Source: an uncultured Clostridia bacterium (lineage in GTDB: Bacteria > Bacillota > Clostridia > Oscillospirales > Ruminococcaceae). From it: a stretch of DNA of 10,251 nucleotides. The stretch is from assembly GCA_937901465.1 (NCBI GenBank), contig CALGTU010000085.1, forward strand, positions 1 through 10,251, written 5' to 3'. The position numbers and the translations under genes are program-made. The stretch's first letter is position 1, and each line of letters begins with the position of its first letter. The notes beneath the pieces are model-generated. The model saw only the letters and a list, made by a program, of their open reading frames with translations. It was not told the DNA's origin and searched no databases. Shown here in pieces: positions 1-5,684 of the stretch.

Positions 1-421
1 CCTTTTCAGCAATACCGATAGCTCCTTCAGCAGCAGCGAATGATTCGTGTCCTGCGAGGAATGCGAAACATTCTGTTTCTTCTTCGAGAAGCATCTTTCC
101 GAGGTTACCATGTCCGAGACCTACTTTACGCTGGTCAGCAACTGAACCGGGGATGCAGAATGCCTGAAGACCGATGCCGATTGCAGCAGCAGCGTCAGCA
201 GCCTTTGTGCAGTTCTTCTTGATTGCGATTGCGCAACCTACTGTATATGCCCACTTTGCGTTTTCAAAGCAGATAGGCTGAATTCCTTCAACGAGCTTAT
301 AGATATCAAGACCCTTTGCCTTGCAGATTTCAGCACATTCTTCGATAGAATTGATGCCGTATTCCTTGATGCAAGCAAGAATCTGTTTTTCTCTTCTGTC
401 ATAAGATTCAAATAAAGCCAT
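1..421 (-). CDS. GGGtGRT-family protein, N-terminal 140 residues (3' end beyond left edge)
   Basis: The ATG at 421-419 opens a frame that runs without a stop to the left edge, giving 140 residues. The sequence begins MALFESYDRREKQI and has the blocks GIQPICFENAKWAYTVG (46-62), AFCIPGSVADQRKVGLGHGN (87-106) and FLAGHESFAAAEGAIGIA (121-138). I recognise these as the N-terminal half of the GGGtGRT family, a roughly 330-residue protein named after a motif that would lie in the missing C-terminal half. Its biochemical role is not known to me. A perfect AGGAGG (436-431) sits 9 nt before the ATG and shares one base with the stop codon of the upstream NifU-like gene, so the two are surely cotranscribed. 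That pairing hints at an iron-sulfur or metal-linked role, which is inference. Cysteines at 17, 29, 33, 51, 63, 71, 89 and 118 are visible but form no classical cluster motif. Family assignment is from recall of the conserved blocks. Confidence 0.88.
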   Translation of the reverse strand, partial: MALFESYDRREKQILACIKEYGINSIEECAEICKAKGLDIYKLVEGIQPICFENAKWAYTVGCAIAIKKNCTKAADAAAAIGIGLQAFCIPGSVADQRKVGLGHGNLGKMLLEEETECFAFLAGHESFAAAEGAIGIAEK

Positions 422-435
422 TTTCAATTTCCTCC

Positions 436-1128
436 TTATTCTTTTCTGGGGTCAACGATCTTAACAGCGTCAGCAACACGACCATACTGGCCCTGAGCCT
501 TTTCGAATGCTGTGTTAGCATCGTCGCCAGCCTTGATGAAGTCCATCATCTTGCCGAAGTTTACAAACTTGTAGCCGATGATTTCGTCGTCTTCGTTAAG
601 AGCAATACCTGTTACGTAACCGTCTGTCATTTCGAGGTAACGAGGACCCTTAGCGAGTGTTCCGTACATTGTACCAACCTGTGAACGAAGGCCCTTACCA
701 AGGTCTTCAAGGCCAGCACCTACGGGGAGACCATCTTCTGAGAATGCACTCTGTGAACGGCCGTAAACTATCTGGAGGAAAAGTTCTCTCATAGCTGTGT
801 TGATAGCGTCACAAACGAGGTCTGTGTTGAGAGCTTCGAGAACTGTTCTGCCGGGGAGAATTTCAGAAGCCATAGCTGCTGAATGTGTCATGCCTGAGCA
901 ACCGATTGTTTCAACGAGGGCTTCCTGAATGATACCTTCTTTAATGTTAAGTGAGAGTTTGCATGTTCCCTGCTGGGGTGCACACCAACCGATACCGTGT
1001 GTAAATCCGGAAATATCCTTGATTTCCTTAGCTTTTACCCATTTTGCTTCTTCGGGTATGGGTGCTGCTCCGTGTGCAACTCCCTGTGCGATAGGGCACA
1101 TCTGTTCAACTTCATGTGAATAAGTCAT
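436..1128 (-). CDS. NifU/IscU-like iron-sulfur cluster assembly scaffold protein
   Basis: The protein has 230 residues and begins MTYSHEVEQMCPIAQG. Its central part resembles the NifU N-terminal/IscU fold. Likely scaffold cysteines are Cys49 (GWCAPQQG), Cys56, Cys77 (ETIGCSGMTHSAAMASE) and Cys106 (LVCDAI). IscU-type scaffolds hold a nascent Fe-S cluster on three conserved cysteines, and which of these four do so here cannot be decided by eye. The protein is longer than IscU (about 130 residues); the C-terminal part (about 140-230, with GLEDLGKGLRSQVGTMYGT) appears specific to this clostridial subfamily. I chose the start at 1128 because AAAGGAGT (1142-1135) lies 7 nt upstream. The longer in-frame start at 1191 falls inside the -10 box of the likely promoter, so it would not be transcribed. 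It is the first gene of a two-gene unit with the GGGtGRT gene. It probably acts in the cytoplasm; its client proteins are unknown. Confidence 0.87.
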   Translation of the reverse strand: MTYSHEVEQMCPIAQGVAHGAAPIPEEAKWVKAKEIKDISGFTHGIGWCAPQQGTCKLSLNIKEGIIQEALVETIGCSGMTHSAAMASEILPGRTVLEALNTDLVCDAINTAMRELFLQIVYGRSQSAFSEDGLPVGAGLEDLGKGLRSQVGTMYGTLAKGPRYLEMTDGYVTGIALNEDDEIIGYKFVNFGKMMDFIKAGDDANTAFEKAQGQYGRVADAVKIVDPRKE

Positions 1129-1134
1129 ATAAGT

Positions 1135-1142
1135 ACTCCTTT
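1135..1142 (-). promoter_or_regulatory. Ribosome binding site fixing the start of the NifU-like gene
   Basis: Read on the minus strand this is AAAGGAGT, 6-7 nt before the ATG at 1128. Neither upstream in-frame ATG (1191 and 1170) has a well-placed purine-rich site, which supports the 230-residue form over the 251-residue reading. Confidence 0.75.
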
Positions 1143-1189
1143 CGGTTTTTCTATGTCGGGGTGTTTTCATCCCCACTACATACTCTAAC

Positions 1190-1218
1190 ATTATAACTTA
1201 TTTTTTATCCTTTTGCAA
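1190..1218 (-). promoter_or_regulatory. Sigma-A type promoter for the NifU-like/GGGtGRT unit
   Basis: On the minus strand a TTGCAA -35 element (1218-1213, 4 of 6 matches to TTGACA) is followed after exactly 17 nt by a perfect TATAAT -10 (1195-1190). This predicts a transcript start near 1183 and a 5' leader of about 55 nt. The leader contains a short GGGG/CCCC stem at 1158-1174, which is too small to call a riboswitch. Confidence 0.68.
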
Positions 1219-1287
1219 GATATTTTTCGATTAAAGTTAAAATTTTAACTATGTTCACAATTTAGGTAATATATTGTAAAAATATCT
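1218..1287. repeat. 10-bp inverted repeat flanking the palindrome
   Basis: AGATATTTTT (1218-1227) and AAAAATATCT (1278-1287) are exact reverse complements 50 bp apart, in the divergent intergenic region. The arms bracket the 16-bp palindrome, although the two centres differ by 10 bp. The low complexity means this may be accidental. Confidence 0.25.
1235..1250. promoter_or_regulatory. 16-bp perfect palindrome, candidate operator
   Basis: AGTTAAAATTTTAACT is identical to its own reverse complement. It lies 16 bp upstream of the -35 box of the minus-strand promoter and about 88 bp upstream of the plus-strand -35 box, a position that suits an activator of the former. The site is AT-rich within an AT-rich intergenic region, so chance is possible. 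No known regulator was recognised. Confidence 0.35.
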
Positions 1288-1337
1288 GTCCTCTGTAAGA
1301 TATGGGTTGTTGAAATATACAATATTTAATGTTTTAT

Positions 1338-1366
1338 TTGACACTTTTCTTTTATAGTGGTATAAT
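1338..1366 (+). promoter_or_regulatory. Near-perfect extended -10 sigma-A promoter for the regulator/acyl-CoA synthetase operon
   Basis: A perfect TTGACA (1338-1343), a 17-nt spacer (1344-1360) and a perfect TATAAT (1361-1366) are preceded by the TG of an extended -10 (TGG at 1358-1360). Transcription should begin near 1373, leaving a leader of about 46 nt. That start excludes the longer upstream reading of the regulator gene from 1329. Confidence 0.85.
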
Positions 1367-1375
1367 TTTTTGTAT

Positions 1376-1404
1376 GGCGTTTGATTTTACGCCCGATTTT
1401 TCGG
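1376..1404 (+). promoter_or_regulatory. Two small inverted repeats in the operon leader (candidate operator or leader hairpins)
   Basis: GGCGT (1376-1380) pairs with ACGCC (1389-1393) across an 8-nt loop, and CCGA (1393-1396) pairs with TCGG (1401-1404) across a TTTT loop. The stems share C1393, so they cannot both be complete. They lie just after the predicted transcript start and immediately before the Shine-Dalgarno sequence, where a repressor or RNA fold could act. The stems are short and the functional reading is speculative. Confidence 0.25.
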
Positions 1405-1410
1405 AAAGGA
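1403..1410 (+). promoter_or_regulatory. Ribosome binding site fixing the start of the XRE-cupin gene
   Basis: GGAAAGGA lies 8 nt before the ATG at 1419. An out-of-frame ATG at 1411 directly abuts it and is too close to be used. The in-frame ATG at 1374 would sit almost at the transcript start with no ribosome binding site. Confidence 0.72.
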
Positions 1411-1418
1411 ATGATTTT

Positions 1419-1970
1419 ATGGCACAGGATTTCAAAGAACTCGCCGAAAGACTCAAAGGTCTTCGCGATGCCTGCGGTTACACACCCGAAGAAATGGCAG
1501 AGATGCTTAAAATCGACATTGAAACTTACACACAATACGAAGAGGACGGAAAAGATATTCCTATAAGCGTTCTCTATGAAGTTGCCAATAAATGCGGAGT
1601 TGACTTCGCTGAAATAGTCACAGGAGTCGGTGCGAAACTCGATACATATCATGTCGTCAGAAGGGGGCACGGCAAAAGCATTGACCGTTTTGACGGTTAT
1701 CGCTTCAAAGACCTTGCTTTCAGATACAGCCGCAAGGTTATGCAGCCGTTGCTCGTTACACTAGACCCTACCGATAAAACTCCCGAGCTTGTATCTCATG
1801 CGGGACAGGAATTCAATTTAGTATTAAAAGGAACGATAGCTGTTATATTTGAAAATAACGAAATCATATTGAATGAAGGCGACAGCATATATTTTAACCC
1901 AACATATCCTCACGGACAGAAATGCGTCGGCGATGAAAAAGCAAGATTTCTTACGGTTATCGCAGAATAG
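1419..1970 (+). CDS. XRE-family helix-turn-helix regulator with C-terminal cupin domain
   Basis: This is a 183-residue cytoplasmic regulator. An XRE/Cro-type helix-turn-helix occupies about residues 5-68, including GYTPEEMAEMLKIDIETYTQYE and the typical ISVLYEVANKCGV end. A cupin_2 barrel follows at about 105-180. The cupin shows SHAGQEFNLVLKG (126-138), with His127, Glu131 and Gly138, and GDSIYFNPTYPHG (154-166), with Pro161 and His165. These fit a degenerate version of the two cupin motifs, so a metal or small-ligand pocket is plausible. XRE-cupin proteins usually sense a metabolite and control the adjacent enzyme genes. Here the adjacent gene is an acyl-CoA synthetase 18 nt downstream in the same operon, so the ligand may be that enzyme's acid substrate or its acyl-CoA product. 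This is inference. The start follows the ribosome binding site and the predicted transcript start. Confidence 0.9.
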   Translation: MAQDFKELAERLKGLRDACGYTPEEMAEMLKIDIETYTQYEEDGKDIPISVLYEVANKCGVDFAEIVTGVGAKLDTYHVVRRGHGKSIDRFDGYRFKDLAFRYSRKVMQPLLVTLDPTDKTPELVSHAGQEFNLVLKGTIAVIFENNEIILNEGDSIYFNPTYPHGQKCVGDEKARFLTVIAE

Positions 1971-1988
1971 CAAGGAGAATTATAAACA

Positions 1989-3653
1989 ATGTTACTTGAC
2001 AGATATCTTCCCCGTATCGAATTTGACTCATACGAGGATTTTAAGAAAAACTATACCGTTAACACACCCGACGATTTCAACTTTGCCTATGATATAGTTG
2101 ATGAATGGGCAAAGGAAGACAAGGAAAAGAAAGCGCTTGTATGGTGTGATGACAACGGCGGAGAAGTTACTCTCACATTTGAAGAAATAAGAAAGCTTTC
2201 AAACAAGGCGGCTAATTATTTCAAGTCAATAGGACTCAAAAAAGGCTCGGTTGCTCTTCTTATTTTAAGACAGCGCTGGGAATACTGGGTTATTGTTACC
2301 GCTTTGATGAAGCTTGGCGTTATATTCATTCCCGCAACATTACAGCTTACCAAAAAAGACATCGCATACAGAGCCAATGCTGCAGGTGTTGAAATGATAA
2401 TATGTATCGATGACGATTATGTTGTCGGTCAGGTTGAAGCGGCTCTTCCTGAAATGGACAAGATTAAAAAAATCGGTCTTGTTAACGGAAACAGAGATGG
2501 CTGGTTCAATTTCCATGATGAAATAAAGGATTTTTCTGATGAATTCATCCGTCCCGATGACGACCAGAAAACATACAGCAAGGATATTATGCAGATTTAT
2601 TTCACATCAGGAACAACAGGTATGCCCAAGATGGTTTGTCACAACTATCTTCACCCATTAGGACACATTGTTACAGCGAAATACTGGCATATGGTTCAGG
2701 ACGGAAAACTTCACATGACAAACTCTGACTCAGGCTGGGCAAAGTTTGGCTGGGGAAAGATTTACGGTCAGTGGATATGCGGTGCTGTTATATTTGCTTA
2801 TGACGCAGAAAAGTTTACAGCAACAAATATGCTTTCGATGATTGAAAAATACAAAATCACAACTTTTTGTGTTCCCCCTACCATTTATCGTTTTATGCTT
2901 CAGGAAGATGTAAAGAAATACGACCTTTCATCAGTTGAACACTGGACAACAGCAGGAGAACCGCTTAGTGCTGAAGTTGTAAACAAATGGGAAGAACTTA
3001 CAGGTCACAAAATAGCATCAGGTTTCGGTCAGACAGAGGGAACAGTTCTTGTTGCTGAATTCCCCTGGTTTGAAAAGCGTCCCGGTTCACTCGGAAAGCC
3101 CTCACCTATCTATAACATCCAGCTTCTCAATGCCGACGGAATGGAATGTGAAAGCGGTGAAGAAGGTGAAATCGTTATAAAAGATGTTGACACAAATCCT
3201 CCTGTTGGCCTTTTTGTAGGATACTACAAGGATGAAGAACAGACAAAGAACGCTTTAGGTTCGGGAATTTACAACCTTAAGGACGTTGCATGGAGAGATA
3301 ACGACGGATATTTATGGTTTGTAGGAAGACACGATGACGTTATCAAGTGTTCGGGATACAGAATAGGACCTTTCGAAGTTGAAAGTGCTTTGAACGAACA
3401 CCCTGCCGTTGTTGAAAGTGCGATAACAGCAGCACCCGACCCGATAAGAGGTCAGGTTGTTAAGGCAACAGTAAAGCTTGCTGAAGGATACACTCCCTCA
3501 CCCGAGCTCATAAAAGAACTTCAGAATCATGTTAAGAAGCTTACAGCTCCTTATAAATATCCGAGAATAGTTGAGTTTGTTGATGAACTCCCTAAGACTG
3601 TCGGCGGAAAAATCAAGCGTGCTTCAATAAGACACGAAGATTCTAATAAGTAA
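1989..3653 (+). CDS. AMP-forming acyl-CoA synthetase (medium-chain-like, ANL superfamily)
   Basis: The protein has 554 residues, full length for the family. It activates a carboxylic acid with ATP to an acyl-AMP and transfers the acyl group to coenzyme A. Visible motifs are the P-loop YFTSGTTGMPKM (204-215), TTAGEPL (320-326), GFGQTEG (345-351), DGYLWFVGRHDD (439-450), IKCSGYRIGPFEVES (452-466) and GGKIKR (539-544). Lys541 is the expected catalytic lysine of the C-terminal domain. SDSGWAKFGWGKIYGQW (246-262) resembles medium-chain acyl-CoA synthetases. One oddity: the usual TGD motif reads LKD (430-432), keeping only the ribose-binding Asp432. The exact acid cannot be told; a fatty, branched or aromatic acid are all possible. 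AAGGAG (1972-1977) is 11 nt before the ATG. The gene is cotranscribed with the XRE-cupin regulator and followed directly by a terminator. Confidence 0.92.
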   Translation: MLLDRYLPRIEFDSYEDFKKNYTVNTPDDFNFAYDIVDEWAKEDKEKKALVWCDDNGGEVTLTFEEIRKLSNKAANYFKSIGLKKGSVALLILRQRWEYWVIVTALMKLGVIFIPATLQLTKKDIAYRANAAGVEMIICIDDDYVVGQVEAALPEMDKIKKIGLVNGNRDGWFNFHDEIKDFSDEFIRPDDDQKTYSKDIMQIYFTSGTTGMPKMVCHNYLHPLGHIVTAKYWHMVQDGKLHMTNSDSGWAKFGWGKIYGQWICGAVIFAYDAEKFTATNMLSMIEKYKITTFCVPPTIYRFMLQEDVKKYDLSSVEHWTTAGEPLSAEVVNKWEELTGHKIASGFGQTEGTVLVAEFPWFEKRPGSLGKPSPIYNIQLLNADGMECESGEEGEIVIKDVDTNPPVGLFVGYYKDEEQTKNALGSGIYNLKDVAWRDNDGYLWFVGRHDDVIKCSGYRIGPFEVESALNEHPAVVESAITAAPDPIRGQVVKATVKLAEGYTPSPELIKELQNHVKKLTAPYKYPRIVEFVDELPKTVGGKIKRASIRHEDSNK

Positions 3654-3656
3654 TTA

Positions 3657-3686
3657 AAAAAATCCACCCAAAAGGGTGGATTTTTT
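3657..3686. terminator. Bidirectional intrinsic terminator between convergent operons
   Basis: A stem with GC-rich core CCACCC/GGGTGG (3664-3669 with 3674-3679), an AAAA loop and flanking A and T tracts can extend to about 13 base pairs. The T run at 3681-3686 serves the plus-strand operon, which ends at 3653. The A run at 3656-3662 gives a U tract for minus-strand transcripts, whose last gene stops at 3697. Both converging operons can therefore end here. Confidence 0.92.
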
Positions 3687-3696
3687 ATTTGTGTTT

Positions 3697-4968
3697 TTAT
3701 TCGTATCTTAAAGCTTCGATAGGGTCAAGCTTTGCGGCTTTATTTGCGGGATAATATCCGAAGAAGATACCTATTGCCATTGAGAATGTAACCGCAATAA
3801 GTATTGATAACGGGTTAGGAGGAACGATTTCTCCTACTGCGATACCTATGATATTACCTGTCAAAACTCCGAAAACAATTCCTATAAGTCCGCCTATAAG
3901 ACAGATAATAACAGATTCAACGATAAACTGCATACGGATTGCGCCGTTAGGAGCTCCGAGTGCTTTTCTTACACCGATTTCACGTGTACGTTCTGTAACA
4001 GAAACAAGCATGATGTTCATAACGCCGATACCACCTACCATAAGTGAGATACCTGCGATAATTGTTATAACAAGTTCAACTGTTCCTAAAATATCGTTGA
4101 GCATATCGATAGCCTGTTCAGCAGCAAGGCCTGATACTTCAACAAATTCATTGTTTCTGAAATATGTTGTGTTGTAATACTTGATAACATCATTGAGAAG
4201 AGTCTGCTGGTCTTCACCGTCTTCAGAATAAACTATGATATTTGTATACGAGTCATCAGCACCTAAAATCTTATTTACAGTTGTATGAGGAATGACTGTC
4301 TGTGTCTGGATATCTTCACCTACGGCACTTACCATTCCCGACATCATAGCGCTTACCTTATATTCAAAGATACCTACTATAACGAAAGAATGTGTATCGC
4401 CGTTTGACATTTTGACGTCCATTGTTTTTCCTAAAGCGTCGCCTTCGGGATAAAGATAATTCGCAAGCTTATCTGTTATAAGGATAACATTTCTTGCATT
4501 GTCGATATCGTCAGACCTGAAATCTCGGCCCTCAAGGAGAGTAAGCGTTCTCGGTTGAGAATCAACCGCATCGATACTCATTCCGTTTACAGAAACAGAA
4601 TATTCGTTTTTGCCATTCTTTACTGTTCCGTAATCAAGGAAGTTCTGGATGAGAACATATTTTACTCTGCCCGAAAAATAATCTTTAAGTTCTTCTACAT
4701 TTTCAGTTGTGAAAAGAGTTTCTTCCGAAGGGATAAAATATGCCGAATCGTCAGCATCTTCTTTCCACTGGAAATAAAGTGTGAGAGCATTTGTTGTTCC
4801 CATATCGGCGATAGTTGAGTTTACGCTCTGCATAAGGATATCACCGAGAGTTGTTATCATAATAACCGAGCTGATACCTATTATGATACCAAGCATAGTG
4901 AGGAATGCACGCATTTTATTTGCTTTAAGGCTCTGTAACGCAAGGAGTATATTTTCGCCTAAATTCAT
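3697..4968 (-). CDS. MacB/FtsX-type ABC transporter permease
   Basis: The protein has 423 residues and the four-helix MacB layout. TM1 is at about 21-43. A large extracytoplasmic domain (about 44-295) contains a MacB-type core with TLLEGRDF (143-150). TM2 is at 296-322, TM3 at about 347-378 and TM4 at about 386-406. The segment after TM2, SVTERTREIGVRKALGA (323-339), is the family signature that contacts the ATPase. The end, ANKAAKLDPIEALRYE, is the usual C-terminal motif. In MacB-like systems a dimer of this protein moves substrates at the outer face by a piston-like motion rather than through a membrane channel. The ATG directly follows the TGA of the ATPase gene, with a G-rich ribosome binding site inside that gene's end, so translation is probably coupled. 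There is no fused ATPase domain, unlike Gram-negative MacB. The substrate is unknown; peptides or antibiotics are typical. Confidence 0.93.
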   Translation of the reverse strand: MNLGENILLALQSLKANKMRAFLTMLGIIIGISSVIMITTLGDILMQSVNSTIADMGTTNALTLYFQWKEDADDSAYFIPSEETLFTTENVEELKDYFSGRVKYVLIQNFLDYGTVKNGKNEYSVSVNGMSIDAVDSQPRTLTLLEGRDFRSDDIDNARNVILITDKLANYLYPEGDALGKTMDVKMSNGDTHSFVIVGIFEYKVSAMMSGMVSAVGEDIQTQTVIPHTTVNKILGADDSYTNIIVYSEDGEDQQTLLNDVIKYYNTTYFRNNEFVEVSGLAAEQAIDMLNDILGTVELVITIIAGISLMVGGIGVMNIMLVSVTERTREIGVRKALGAPNGAIRMQFIVESVIICLIGGLIGIVFGVLTGNIIGIAVGEIVPPNPLSILIAVTFSMAIGIFFGYYPANKAAKLDPIEALRYE

Positions 4969-5679
4969 TCAGCATCTTCCCCCCTTTGCCATAATTTCTT
5001 CGCTTACTATAAGTCCGTCCTTCATTGTAAGAATACGGTCTGTTTCAGCGGCAAGTTCGGGGTTATGAGTTATGAGAACAATGGTTTTGCCCTGTTCTTT
5101 ATGAAGTTTATGGAAAAGGTCCATAACAAGTCGTCCTGTTGAACTGTCAAGTGCACCTGTCGGTTCGTCGGCAAGAATTATCGAAGGGTCGTTTGCCATT
5201 GCTCTTGCTATCGCAACACGCTGTTTCTGACCGCCTGAAAGTTCGTTTGGCATATGTGTCATACGGTCTGACATTTCAACAAGGTCTAAAAGTTCTTTTG
5301 CTCTTCTTGTTCTTTCTGTCTTCGAAATTCCCGAGTAGAGCATGGGAAGTTCGACATTTTTGAGAGCTGATGTTCTTGAGATAAGGTTAAATGTCTGGAA
5401 AACGAAACCTATCTTTTTATTTCTGATTTCGGAAAGTCTTTTATCGTCGCATATTCCTATGGGAACGCCGTCAAGCATATATGAACCTTTTGTTGCTCTG
5501 TCGAGAGCACCTATGATGTTCATAAGAGTTGACTTTCCCGAACCCGATTGTCCTACTATCGAAACAAATTCGCCTTCTTTAACGGTTATATTTATTCCAT
5601 GGAGAATTTCGAGTTCGTTGGGAGTGCCTATATAAAAAGACTTTACGATGCCATGCATATCAATAATTGTCTTTTTCAT
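4969..5679 (-). CDS. MacB/LolD-type ABC transporter ATP-binding protein
   Basis: This 236-residue cytoplasmic ATPase powers the neighbouring MacB-type permease. All motifs are intact: Walker A GQSGSGKST (43-51), Q-loop Gln95 (VFQTFNLI), signature LSGGQ (147-151), Walker B IILADE (167-172) with Glu172, D-loop ALDS (176-179) and switch His205 (LITHN). The insertion and the pattern NELSGGQKQRVAIARA are characteristic of the LolD/MacB/FtsE group. Its start lies 5 nt after the stop of the adaptor gene, with a GGAG-containing ribosome binding site in the adaptor's last codons. Its stop directly touches the permease start codon. A homodimer acting on two permease copies is expected from family knowledge. 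Confidence 0.94.
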   Translation of the reverse strand: MKKTIIDMHGIVKSFYIGTPNELEILHGINITVKEGEFVSIVGQSGSGKSTLMNIIGALDRATKGSYMLDGVPIGICDDKRLSEIRNKKIGFVFQTFNLISRTSALKNVELPMLYSGISKTERTRRAKELLDLVEMSDRMTHMPNELSGGQKQRVAIARAMANDPSIILADEPTGALDSSTGRLVMDLFHKLHKEQGKTIVLITHNPELAAETDRILTMKDGLIVSEEIMAKGGRC

Positions 5680-5684
5680 ACAGT

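Noticed and set aside
40..222. Small plus-strand open frame over the GGGtGRT gene, and similar frames antisense to the transporter genes
   Set aside because: They lie opposite well-conserved coding sequence, have no ribosome binding sites, and their translations resemble no known protein.
1158..1174. GGGG/CCCC hairpin in the leader of the NifU-like gene, considered as a riboswitch or attenuator
   Set aside because: It has only four firm pairs with a 9-nt loop, no alternative pairing and no U tract. The leader of about 55 nt is too short for known riboswitch classes.
1129..1191. N-terminal extension of the NifU-like protein by 21 residues (start at 1191)
   Set aside because: That ATG overlaps the predicted -10 box, has no ribosome binding site, and its residues do not resemble the family. 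The start at 1128 has AAAGGAGT at normal spacing.
1308..1323. TTGT-N8-ACAA half-sites resembling a Rex-type operator upstream of the plus-strand promoter
   Set aside because: Only 10 of 16 positions are symmetric and the inner bases do not fit the clostridial Rex pattern. In AT-rich DNA this is weak.
1329..1418. Longer start for the XRE-cupin gene at 1329 or 1374
   Set aside because: The 1329 start lies upstream of the -35 box, and 1374 is at the transcript start without a ribosome binding site. The added residues are hydrophobic and unlike XRE proteins.
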